Source: Paraflavitalea sp. CAU 1676
GTDB lineage: Bacteria; Bacteroidota; Bacteroidia; Chitinophagales; Chitinophagaceae
Assembly (NCBI RefSeq): GCF_029223285.1
Contig: NZ_JARHUJ010000001.1
Coordinates: 372,001 to 436,000 of the forward strand
Direction of reading: 5' to 3'
DNA length: 64,000 nt
Shown here: in pieces, positions 18,195 to 25,842 of the stretch
Position numbering within the stretch: position 1 is the stretch's first letter
Layout of the letters: every line of letters starts with the position of its first letter
Position numbers and translations under genes: made by a program
Notes under the pieces: model-generated
What the model was told of the DNA's origin: nothing
The model's database searches: none
Seen by the model: only the letters and a program-made list of their open reading frames with translations

Positions 18195-18311
18195 CAGGAA
18201 TTTACTTTTGGCCAATAAATAGGACCAATTTTTTTATTGTTTTTGGCAACTAAACGTCCGGTGTAACAATAAAGTACTTATTAGAGAAGTTGTTATTTCA
18301 GAAATAGGCCG

Positions 18312-18319
18312 TAGTTTTG
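18312..18319 (+). promoter_or_regulatory. Possible distal -7 box for the WecA-like gene
   Basis: TAGTTTTG, a full TAnnTTTG match, 75 bases before the ATG at 18394. It may give a second, longer transcript in addition to the box at 18368. Confidence 0.35.
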
Positions 18320-18367
18320 CTGCCGGCACCAAATTTGCCCCAACGGCCCTGATTAGCAGCACGTAGA

Positions 18368-18375
18368 TAAATTTG
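18368..18375 (+). promoter_or_regulatory. Promoter -7 box of the WecA-like gene
   Basis: TAAATTTG matches TAnnTTTG and lies 18 bases before the ATG at 18394. Its position shows that the upstream TTG at 18373 cannot be the start, since it lies inside the box. Confidence 0.5.
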
Positions 18376-18393
18376 GTCACCAAAACCTGGCTA

Positions 18394-19518
18394 ATGTTTG
18401 ATGTATTACTATCAATAGCTATCTCCTTCACTATTACTTTTTTGGCAATTCCGGTTATTATTACAGTAGCGGAACGGAAAAAGCTATTTGACCTACCTAA
18501 TGAGCGCAAGATCCACCAGAATCCAATTCCCTCGCTTGGCGGCCTGGGTATATATGCCGGTTTCGTGATGGCTTGTTTGATCGCTATTCAATTTCATACT
18601 TCTCCCGAGTTTCAATATTTCCTGGCAGCGAGTTTCGTGATCTTCTTCCTTGGATTGAAGGATGATATCCTGGTGATATCGCCCATCAAGAAATTCATTG
18701 GGCAGGTACTGGCGGCCTTTCTGATCATTTATAAAGGCAATGTGCAGATCAGAAGCATGCATGGTTTCATGGGTATTCATGAATTGCCCGAATCTTTCAG
18801 CCTGCTGCTTACCTACTTTACGATCATCGTGATCGTCAATTCATTCAACCTCATTGACGGTATCGATGGACTGGCGGGGAGCCTGGGTTTGATGGCCTCT
18901 ACCGTGTTTGGATTCTATTTTTTACAGATCAATATGCCGGCCTATTCCATCCTCGCTTTTGCGTTGGCTGGTAGCCTGGCGGCATTTCTTATCTTCAATT
19001 TTCATCCGGCTAAGATATTCATGGGCGATACGGGCTCGTTACTGATCGGTTTGATCAATTCGATATTGGTTGTTAAGTTTATCGAAGTGGCCAATGCCGT
19101 GAATGTGCCTTACCCTATTGTGGCTTCGCCCGCTATCGGGTTCGCGATCCTGATGATCCCCCTGCTCGACACATTACGGGTATTCGCTATTCGTATTGTC
19201 AACAGGCGCTCACCGTTTAGCCCCGACCGCAACCACGTTCACCATTTATTGCTGGACAAAGGGCTTTCGCACCGTTCTATTACGCTTACCCTGGTTACGA
19301 TCAACCTGCTGGCCATCGTGGTCTCGTATGCCCTGCGCGACAGTGGCTGTACCTGGATCATCCTGGCTATTGTGCTGATCTTCTTTTCGGGTATTGCGGC
19401 GCTCTACTATACCCGTCCGAGACCACGCCTCTTTGTGGCCCGTTCGGTAGAGCCCGATAATAAGAACTCCCGTATTGTACCGCTCACCAAAGACACGATC
19501 CTCGAACAAAAGAATTAA
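18394..19518 (+). CDS. WecA/TagO-like undecaprenyl-phosphate glycosyl-1-phosphate transferase
   Basis: About 374 aa from the ATG at 18394. A polytopic membrane protein of the MraY/WecA family that moves a UDP-sugar's sugar-1-phosphate to undecaprenyl phosphate, starting O-antigen or exopolysaccharide synthesis. Motifs include LGLKDD (Mg-binding), NLIDGIDGLAG, FMGDTGS and the basic loop NRNHVHHLL-like DRNHVHHL typical of WecA/TagO rather than MraY. About ten hydrophobic segments are visible. It stands alone with no glycosyltransferase cluster around, as is usual for initiating enzymes. Confidence 0.9.
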   Translation: MFDVLLSIAISFTITFLAIPVIITVAERKKLFDLPNERKIHQNPIPSLGGLGIYAGFVMACLIAIQFHTSPEFQYFLAASFVIFFLGLKDDILVISPIKKFIGQVLAAFLIIYKGNVQIRSMHGFMGIHELPESFSLLLTYFTIIVIVNSFNLIDGIDGLAGSLGLMASTVFGFYFLQINMPAYSILAFALAGSLAAFLIFNFHPAKIFMGDTGSLLIGLINSILVVKFIEVANAVNVPYPIVASPAIGFAILMIPLLDTLRVFAIRIVNRRSPFSPDRNHVHHLLLDKGLSHRSITLTLVTINLLAIVVSYALRDSGCTWIILAIVLIFFSGIAALYYTRPRPRLFVARSVEPDNKNSRIVPLTKDTILEQKN

Positions 19519-19639
19519 GTCGTTTTTTACCGCCATGCCGGCCGGTTGGTGGTGACCGCCCGGAGTATACGCTTTTGCCTGTCAGTGGCTAATTCTGTGC
19601 AGGTTAGCGTATTCTGATCGCAAAATTCTGTATTCTTCC

Positions 19640-19647
19640 TACATTTG
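19640..19647 (+). promoter_or_regulatory. Promoter -7 box of frr
   Basis: TACATTTG matches TAnnTTTG and lies 23 bases before the frr ATG at 19671. Confidence 0.5.
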
Positions 19648-19670
19648 CAGCGCATCAACATTCAAACTTT

Positions 19671-20234
19671 ATGTCAGACGAGTTAATTATAATTGAAGGA
19701 CAGGCGCAGGAAGCCATGGATAAAGCGATCACCCACCTCGAGTCGGAACTGGTGAAGGTGAGGGCCGGCAAAGCCAGCCCCAGTATCATTGACGGTATTG
19801 TTGTGGATTACTATGGCACTCCAACTCCGATCAACCAGGTAGGCAATATCTCCGTGGCCGATGCCCGCACCCTGAGCATCCAGCCCTGGGAAAAGAATAT
19901 GCTGCAGCCCATCGAGCGCGCCATCATCAATTCAAACATCGGTATCAACCCGCAGAACGACGGTGTTATGATCCGCTTGTTCATGCCTCCTTTAACCGAA
20001 GAACGTCGTCGTGAACTGGTAAAGCGTGCACAGAGTGAAGGCGAACATTCCAAGGTAGCTATTCGTAACATCCGCCGCGATGCCATGGAGCAGATCAAGA
20101 AACTGCAGAAAGATGGCTTGAGCGAAGATGCTGCGAAGGATGCGGAAAAGGATATGCAAACGATGACCGACAAATACATTTCACTGGTCGACAAGCACCT
20201 TGCTGCCAAAGAAAAGGATATTATGACTGTATAA
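19671..20234 (+). CDS. frr: Ribosome recycling factor
   Basis: 187 aa, the usual size. With EF-G it splits post-termination ribosomes. Family hallmarks: VRAGKASPSIIDGIVVDYYG, PIERAIINSNIGINPQNDG and the conserved PPLTEERRRELVKRAQSEGE. The start is the ATG at 19671, set by the promoter box just upstream. A strong terminator follows 27 bases after the stop, so frr appears to be a single-gene unit here; pyrH, its common neighbour, is absent. Confidence 0.97.
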   Translation: MSDELIIIEGQAQEAMDKAITHLESELVKVRAGKASPSIIDGIVVDYYGTPTPINQVGNISVADARTLSIQPWEKNMLQPIERAIINSNIGINPQNDGVMIRLFMPPLTEERRRELVKRAQSEGEHSKVAIRNIRRDAMEQIKKLQKDGLSEDAAKDAEKDMQTMTDKYISLVDKHLAAKEKDIMTV

Positions 20235-20261
20235 AACAGTTTAAAGATCTTATCATATTTG

Positions 20262-20291
20262 GCCACACCATCGCACGGTGTGGCTTTTTTT
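20262..20291 (+). terminator. frr terminator
   Basis: GCCACACC (20262-20269) pairs perfectly with GGTGTGGC (20277-20284), loop of 7, then seven T. Confidence 0.85.
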
Positions 20292-20335
20292 ATTAGACCA
20301 AAATACGATACCTTAATTGTCTTAAACAGTTACCT

Positions 20336-21097
20336 ATGGGAAAGATCAAGTTGTCCGATACTTCAACCCGTGCACCAAAGGATTTTGACAAAGAGGCTAC
20401 GAAAGTAAAGACGCAGGCCATCCTTGAAGAGTTGGACGACCTGCAGAACCTGTTGTATGCCGAGTCGAAGCACGCGATCCTGGTGATCCTGCAGGGACCC
20501 GATGCCAGTGGAAAAGATGGCCTGATCCGCGATGTATTTACCTCCATGAACCCGCAGGGTATTACTGTCAAATCCTTTAAAACACCCACGGCGGCTGAAT
20601 TGAGCCACGACTTCCTATGGCGGGTGCATGAAGCGGCTCCAGCCAAAGGGATGATCCAGATCTTCAATCGCTCGCAATATGAGGATATATTGATCACGCG
20701 CGTGCATAAATGGATCGATGACGACACAGCGCGTAAGCGTATGAAGGCCATTAACGATTTCGAGCGACTACTGGAAGAGCACAACAATACCCGGATACTT
20801 AAATTCTACCTGCATGTATCGTCCGAGGAGCAGCAGGAGCGGCTTAATGAAAGGATCAACGATCCCAAAAAGCAGTGGAAGTACAACGAGAATGATTTCA
20901 AGGAAGCGGCCATGTTGAAAGATTACCGTGCTGCTTACGAAGATTGTTTTGAGTATTGCAATGAAGTGCCCTGGATCATTGTGCCAGCCGACCAGAACTG
21001 GTACAAGGAATATATTGTTGCATCTTCATTGCTTGAAACGCTTAAAAAGCTCGACATGAAGTATCCTGGTTTGAAAAAAAGCACAACAACTTTCTGA
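20336..21097 (+). CDS. Polyphosphate kinase 2 family (single-domain PPK2)
   Basis: 253 aa, one PPK2 domain. It uses polyphosphate to phosphorylate nucleoside mono- or diphosphates, or the reverse. Walker A-like GPDASGKDG lies near residues 58-66, the Walker B/lid region reads FNRSQYEDILITRVHKW, and the C-terminus holds YEDCFEYCNEVPWIIVPADQNWYK. Single-domain length suggests class I or III; the substrate (ADP or AMP) cannot be settled by eye. It sits alone between frr and mscL. Confidence 0.9.
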   Translation: MGKIKLSDTSTRAPKDFDKEATKVKTQAILEELDDLQNLLYAESKHAILVILQGPDASGKDGLIRDVFTSMNPQGITVKSFKTPTAAELSHDFLWRVHEAAPAKGMIQIFNRSQYEDILITRVHKWIDDDTARKRMKAINDFERLLEEHNNTRILKFYLHVSSEEQQERLNERINDPKKQWKYNENDFKEAAMLKDYRAAYEDCFEYCNEVPWIIVPADQNWYKEYIVASSLLETLKKLDMKYPGLKKSTTTF

Positions 21098-21273
21098 TTG
21101 GTCGATTATTTGCATGTCATTTTGCAAGCTTTCTTCTATTGGCCGCCAAGGTTAGTAACACTGTATCCAACTCCACTGAAATACCCACTCACGGTTAAGT
21201 TCTGCCATTGCTATTTCTTATATATTAGGTAATTTACTATAGCTTTTATTTTCTAACGTTAAAACAACTAAAC

Positions 21274-21660
21274 ATGGGAATGGTATCTGAATTTAAACAG
21301 TTTGCCATGAAGGGCAATGTTGTAGACCTGGCTGTTGGTGTGATCATAGGCGCTGCTTTTGGAAAAATCGTTAGTTCTTTGGTTGATGATGTAATTACTC
21401 CATTAATCTTAAAGCCTTTGCTGGAGGCTGCACATCTCAACAAACTGGAAGACCTTACCATGTTTGGTACCGTTAAATACGGTGTGTTCATTTCCGCGGT
21501 TCTTAATTTTATCATCGTTGCCTTTGTACTCTTTTTATTGATCAAGGGGATCAACAGAATGAAGAAAAAAGAAGAAGAGGCTCCGGCGGCACCCCCAGCT
21601 CCTACAACCTCCGAAAAATTGCTGGCCGAGATACGCGACGAATTGAAGCGAAAAGGATAA
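21274..21660 (+). CDS. mscL: Large-conductance mechanosensitive channel
   Basis: 128 aa inner-membrane channel that opens on osmotic downshock. The N-terminal helix [18 protein letters not shown] leads into TM1 ([23 protein letters not shown] region); TM2 follows after the periplasmic loop, and the cytoplasmic C-terminal helix is [12 protein letters not shown]. Length and order match MscL. The first Met at 21274 is two codons before a second Met; either may start. Confidence 0.97.
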   Translation: MGMVSEFKQFAMKGNVVDLAVGVIIGAAFGKIVSSLVDDVITPLILKPLLEAAHLNKLEDLTMFGTVKYGVFISAVLNFIIVAFVLFLLIKGINRMKKKEEEAPAAPPAPTTSEKLLAEIRDELKRKG

Positions 21661-21771
21661 CGGCGATTTCGCGGTTACATTCAATGCATCAGGCAATTAA
21701 TGGTTAAGCACTTGACTCTGGCTGGTAGTATTATTTCAACAGATTAAGGTAGAATCAAACTTGAATAATAT

Positions 21772-22815
21772 ATGAGAAGATTAGTTTTACTCATGGGGAT
21801 CAGTATGTCTTTCATGGTAAGCCAGGCACAGGATGCAGAGCTTAAGGATATAAGGTCACAGGCTGAAAAGAAGCTGGCAGAAGACACAGCCCATAAATCG
21901 GGATGGCGAAAGGGAGGAACATTCACGCTCAATGTTGGGCAGGGCGGCAGTAAGAACTGGGCGGCTGGTGCCGAAAAGTTTTCCTTTACTATTGCTGCTT
22001 ACCTGAGTGTATATGCCAACTACAAGAAAAATAGGTTTTACTGGAACAACAGTCTCGACCTCGGTTATGCTATGGTGAATACCACCTCGCAAGGTGTTCG
22101 GAAAACCGATGATAAGATCGATCTCTACAGCAAGCTGGGGCATGAGCTCTCAAAAACGCTAAGCATTGCCGGCGTCGTTAACTTCCGCTCGCAGTTTTCG
22201 GATGGTTTCGATTATGATTACCGCGGCAAGGATGTCAAACGCAGGATATCTGGCTGGTTCGCCCCTGCTTACCTGGTCATTGCGCCGGGTATCGATTGGC
22301 ATCCCACCCAATATTTCAGTGTATTTGTTTCGCCGATCTCTACGCGCTTTGTATTTGTTACCAATGATCCCAAGAGCTATTATTATCCCAATGGCGACCC
22401 CGGACCTGCCGGTGGCGGTTATGAAGCTCCCTTGTCAACTAACTATGGCGTAGATCCGGCCCGTAAAGTGAAATGTGAAGCAGGCGCCTATGCTTCCATC
22501 AATTTCAATAAGGAGATCTTTAAGAACGTTTCCTACAAAAGTCGCCTCGATCTATATTCCAACTACCTCAAAACCTATCGGTTCACCCCAACGGGACCAG
22601 ATCAGTTGCTGATCGAGGAGGTTAGTCCCAAACCTCAGAATATCGACGTCTTCTGGACCAACACGATCGTGATGAAAGTGAATAAGTTCCTGAATGTTAC
22701 TTATAACCTTGATTTGATATATGACGATGATGTGCGGCAGTTTGGCGACAACAATAACTCCGCCGCTACCCAGGTAAGGTCGCTGCTGGCTGTGGGTTTT
22801 TCTGCAAAATTCTAA
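21772..22815 (+). CDS. DUF3078 outer-membrane protein
   Basis: 347 aa with a signal peptide (1-20, ending VSQAQ). The mature part starts with the DUF3078 pattern GWRKGGTFTLNVGQGG and continues as alternating beta strands ending in a hydrophobic strand with terminal Phe (VGFSAKF), as expected for an outer-membrane barrel. Members are widespread in Bacteroidota and their function is unknown. It precedes scpA by 70 bases, with a hairpin between, so the two may be separate transcripts. Confidence 0.8.
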   Translation: MRRLVLLMGISMSFMVSQAQDAELKDIRSQAEKKLAEDTAHKSGWRKGGTFTLNVGQGGSKNWAAGAEKFSFTIAAYLSVYANYKKNRFYWNNSLDLGYAMVNTTSQGVRKTDDKIDLYSKLGHELSKTLSIAGVVNFRSQFSDGFDYDYRGKDVKRRISGWFAPAYLVIAPGIDWHPTQYFSVFVSPISTRFVFVTNDPKSYYYPNGDPGPAGGGYEAPLSTNYGVDPARKVKCEAGAYASINFNKEIFKNVSYKSRLDLYSNYLKTYRFTPTGPDQLLIEEVSPKPQNIDVFWTNTIVMKVNKFLNVTYNLDLIYDDDVRQFGDNNNSAATQVRSLLAVGFSAKF

Positions 22816-22828
22816 ACAGGGATTTGCT

Positions 22829-22836
22829 TACATTTG
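22829..22836 (+). promoter_or_regulatory. Possible -7 box ahead of scpA
   Basis: TACATTTG matches TAnnTTTG and lies 50 bases before the GTG start of scpA. The start point it predicts falls inside the hairpin at 22836-22861, so either this box or the terminator reading may be wrong. Confidence 0.3.
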
Positions 22837-22870
22837 TCCGCCCGGCCCTGTCCGGCCGGACATTTCTTTT
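22836..22870 (+). terminator. GC-rich hairpin between DUF3078 and scpA, probable terminator
   Basis: A 10-bp stem with one mismatch pairs 22836-22845 with 22852-22861 (GTCCG arm and CGGAC arm), loop CCCTGT, followed by ATTTCTTTT. It lies 20 bases after the DUF3078 stop. Confidence 0.5.
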
Positions 22871-22885
22871 TCTAAATACGTACGT

Positions 22886-23878
22886 GTGAATCAATCCAGT
22901 TACCAGATCAAATTACCGCAGTTTGAAGGCCCATTCGACCTCCTGTTATTCTTTATTGAGCGGGACGAACTGGATATTTATAATATACCTATTACCAAGA
23001 TCATCAAGGACTTCATGGATTACATTCATGGAGGCCAGGCTTTAAATATCGAATTGTCGAGTGAGTTCATCCTGTTCGTTTCCACCCTGATGCGGATCAA
23101 AGCAAAGATGCTGTTGCCGCGTAAGGAACTGGATGCCCAGGGTAACGAGATCGATCCCCGCCAGGAGCTCGTCGATAAGATCCTTGAATACAAACGTTTT
23201 AAAGAAGCTTCTGTACGCATGGCCGAAATGGAAGCCATCCGGATGCTGATGGTAAGGCGCGGTAACCTGCAGAAGGAACTGTCGACCATCGGCGAAGAAT
23301 CGGGCGAAGGCACTGAGATCCAGACCATCACCTTGTTCAAGTTGATGAAGACCTTCGAAAAGGTCATGAAGAAACTGGAGCAAAGGAATAAAAAGCCGGT
23401 GCATACTGTAGTGCGCTACAACTATACGATGGAGGGCAGTCGTGAATACATGCTCTCGCAGGTAAAGAAAGAAAAGGTGATGTCGTTCGAAAAGGTCTTC
23501 ACTATTTGCGAAGATCGTATCCATGCTATTTTCCTTTTCCTGTCCATGCTCGAACTGGTGCAGATGCGCTATATGAGCCTGATGGTAGGGGAAGGCCGCA
23601 ATAATTTCCTACTCGAATTCAACGAGCACCGCGAAGAAGATCCCATCTTTGACGCCAGAACCCTCGGTATGGAGCCGCCGGCCGACGGTGCTCCCCTGGT
23701 TGGCCTGTTTGCCAGTGAAGCCGCCAACGACCAGGAAGCGACCATTGAAGATGAGGATGCCGATCAGCCTTCCGAAGATTCAGGGGCTGTGGAAGATCAA
23801 CAGGATGATAGTGAAGGCGATAGCGATGATTCAGCATCTGCTGAAGGCGATTCGGACGAAAATGCCCCCCGTTCATAA
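22886..23878 (+). CDS. scpA: Segregation and condensation protein A with acidic C-terminal tail
   Basis: 330 aa kleisin that bridges SMC and ScpB for chromosome segregation. The N-terminal pattern FEGPFDLLLFFIERDELDI is diagnostic; the C-terminal winged helix ends near residue 255. The start is a GTG at 22886, supported by this conserved N-terminus. After about residue 262 comes an acidic, Ser/Asp/Glu-rich low-complexity tail of about 65 residues with repeats like EGDSD, beyond the usual ~250-aa length. scpB is not nearby. Confidence 0.93.
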   Translation: MNQSSYQIKLPQFEGPFDLLLFFIERDELDIYNIPITKIIKDFMDYIHGGQALNIELSSEFILFVSTLMRIKAKMLLPRKELDAQGNEIDPRQELVDKILEYKRFKEASVRMAEMEAIRMLMVRRGNLQKELSTIGEESGEGTEIQTITLFKLMKTFEKVMKKLEQRNKKPVHTVVRYNYTMEGSREYMLSQVKKEKVMSFEKVFTICEDRIHAIFLFLSMLELVQMRYMSLMVGEGRNNFLLEFNEHREEDPIFDARTLGMEPPADGAPLVGLFASEAANDQEATIEDEDADQPSEDSGAVEDQQDDSEGDSDDSASAEGDSDENAPRS

Positions 23879-23880
23879 GT

Positions 23881-23949
23881 CAGGAACTCTTATTTGGTTT
23901 TAGTGGCTCTTCCGCCCTTCCGGCGAAAACCAGTTCCTGCTGCCTGCGA
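23881..23949 (+). promoter_or_regulatory. Two-part stem-loop downstream of scpA
   Basis: CAGGAACT (23881-23888) pairs with AGTTCCTG (23942-23949) and inside it GGTTTT (23896-23901) with AAAACC (23936-23941). It begins 3 bases after the scpA stop and has no T run after it. It may protect the mRNA 3' end. The rest of the gap to 24148 shows nothing clear. Confidence 0.4.
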
Positions 23950-24148
23950 AGGGTAACATGGCATTGCTTTACTGTGAGCTTGTGCACCTACAGCTGTCTG
24001 CCGATGCGTCGGTAATTCTCCCATTTGCATGCCTAAAAGACCCGAAAAGCTTCCTTTTTACTGCCAGTTTGGAATAGGTACAATAGTTGGTGTTTGAACG
24101 CTGAACCACATTGTTTTACCCGTAACTAATCAAAAAGGAGCTTTTTTT

Positions 24149-25000
24149 ATGACTACCAGAACAGTGGCTCAAATCACTGATGCTAGCAATGAACATGTAG
24201 GACCGTTTAAAATTAAGAATGTGTTGCCTACCCGTACGTTGAAGCAGGTAGATCCCTTCCTGCTTATTCACCACATGACTCCCAACGTGGTCGAGGCTAG
24301 CGCCGAACTGAGGTTGCCGCCCCATCCACATGCTGGTTTTGAAGTGGTGACGTATTTGCTGGATGGAGAGTTCTTTCACAGAGACAGTAAAGGACACAAT
24401 CAGGTGGCCACGGGCGGCGATATCAACTGGATGACTTCCGGTAACGGTATTGTTCACTCCGAAGGGCCTACTGCCCATTTCCTGCAAAAAGGCGGTACTG
24501 TACAATTGTTACAGATCTGGATCAATCTGCCTTCGGACAAGAAAACACTGGATGCCTCTTTCAGGCACTATGCCGCTGGCAGCCTGCCCGAACAGACCGG
24601 TGAAGGTCTTTGGGTGAAAACGTTGATCGGTACGTATAACGGACAGTCGTCTCCGATTGCTACCCATACGCCGATGTTCCTGCACCATGTGAAGGTCAAG
24701 GCGGGTACTTTGTTTACCCTGCCCGTTGAAAATTCGTACAGCGCGGCTTTATATATTTTGAATGGAAAATTGAAACTGGTTGGTGAAGAAGTGAAAGCTG
24801 GTCAGCTTGCCGACTTCCAGATCGATGGAGACCAGGTGGTGGTAACTGCGGTTACCGATGCCGACTTCATATTATTTGGTGGTGAGCCGATCAAGGAGAA
24901 AGTGGTAAGTTATGGACCCTTTGTGATGAATAGTTTTGAAGAGATCCAGGAGGCGATCAGGAATTATGAGATTGGAAAAATGGGTGTGTTGGACTATTGA
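24149..25000 (+). CDS. Pirin-family protein (cupin)
   Basis: 283 aa bicupin. The N-terminal cupin has the metal-ligand pattern PPHPHAGFEVVTYLLDGE and the later HSEGP; the C-terminal pirin domain contains FLHHVKVKAGTLFTLP. Some bacterial pirins are quercetin dioxygenases, others act in redox sensing; the role here is unknown. An AGGAG lies about 9 bases before the ATG, one of few Shine-Dalgarno-like sites in this window. The convergent L,D-transpeptidase gene ends 8 bases away. Confidence 0.9.
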   Translation: MTTRTVAQITDASNEHVGPFKIKNVLPTRTLKQVDPFLLIHHMTPNVVEASAELRLPPHPHAGFEVVTYLLDGEFFHRDSKGHNQVATGGDINWMTSGNGIVHSEGPTAHFLQKGGTVQLLQIWINLPSDKKTLDASFRHYAAGSLPEQTGEGLWVKTLIGTYNGQSSPIATHTPMFLHHVKVKAGTLFTLPVENSYSAALYILNGKLKLVGEEVKAGQLADFQIDGDQVVVTAVTDADFILFGGEPIKEKVVSYGPFVMNSFEEIQEAIRNYEIGKMGVLDY

Positions 25001-25008
25001 GGAGTCGT

Positions 25009-25653
25009 TTATTCAAAGATCCATAACAGTATTGGCCGTGACGATCCATCGATCGTTGCGGCCAGTTTTTTTAGGAAGTGTGGTGCCACCGTGGGGCAGC
25101 CATCACTTTGACAAATAGGATAGGGGTTTACTTCGGCGGCCGGCACACACTCGTGCGAATGTAATACGACATACCTTTTGAAAGCATTGTTATTAGTGGT
25201 CTCGAGCCCGTGTAGTTTATAAGCGAGGCCGAACCTTCCCTTATATGGGTTGCCGATCTTGTATTTCCCCAGTGATGTGCACCCGCAGCCAACGGTGTTG
25301 CCATAGCGCCGGCCAGCAAGCCAATCCTCGTTGCACCTCCCATGGGTAACCAGGCCGGCGTCGAGTATGGAATCTTTTTGCAGGTCGTATACGAAGAACC
25401 GGTTGAGGCCCGATTCGATGCTCATATCTATCAGGAAACAATACTGCGCGTTGTATTTGTTCAGCGTAGCATACTGCCGCGCTTCTTTTGCCCTGGAGGA
25501 CAGTTTGAGTGTCAGCTTTTTGTTGCTGTTGAGTGTCGCCACTTTCGTTCGGGCGGCTTTGGCTGATGGGTTCATTTTGGTATAATACCAGGCGGCGCTG
25601 GCAGCGACGACCAGCAGCAGGGAGGCGAACGCCCACAGCAATATTCGTTTCAT
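25009..25653 (-). CDS. YkuD-like L,D-transpeptidase catalytic protein
   Basis: 214 aa with an N-terminal membrane anchor or signal (8-24). The catalytic region shows His165/His167 in VVLHSHEC and Cys186 in SDGCPTV, matching the HXH...S-x-G-C pattern of the murein L,D-transpeptidase catalytic family (PF13645-like). It would act in the periplasm on peptidoglycan crosslinks or attach proteins. The central GDTVGCGCTS-like segment (NTVGCGCTSLG) is typical of this subgroup. Confidence 0.85.
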   Translation of the reverse strand: MKRILLWAFASLLLVVAASAAWYYTKMNPSAKAARTKVATLNSNKKLTLKLSSRAKEARQYATLNKYNAQYCFLIDMSIESGLNRFFVYDLQKDSILDAGLVTHGRCNEDWLAGRRYGNTVGCGCTSLGKYKIGNPYKGRFGLAYKLHGLETTNNNAFKRYVVLHSHECVPAAEVNPYPICQSDGCPTVAPHFLKKLAATIDGSSRPILLWIFE

Positions 25654-25783
25654 GTATTGGGGATTAAAGCAAAGGATCAGATGCCGTAGGAACGTTTCTC
25701 CATAAAAAAACAGTGGGAATTTGTTGTTAAAGATTTCAGAAGAAAAGGGGAAGGGGCCAGGGCAGGTGAATTGCGGGGGGATT

Positions 25784-25820
25784 CAAAAAATAACCCCGGC
25801 GCTTTGTGGCATCCGGGGTT
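25784..25820 (-). terminator. dxs terminator
   Basis: AACCCCGG (25792-25799) pairs with CCGGGGTT (25813-25820); on the minus strand the stem is followed by a T-rich run (25784-25791 are mostly A on plus). It lies 23 bases after the dxs stop. Confidence 0.7.
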
Positions 25821-25842
25821 GAACATATGGTTGAATTACTTC

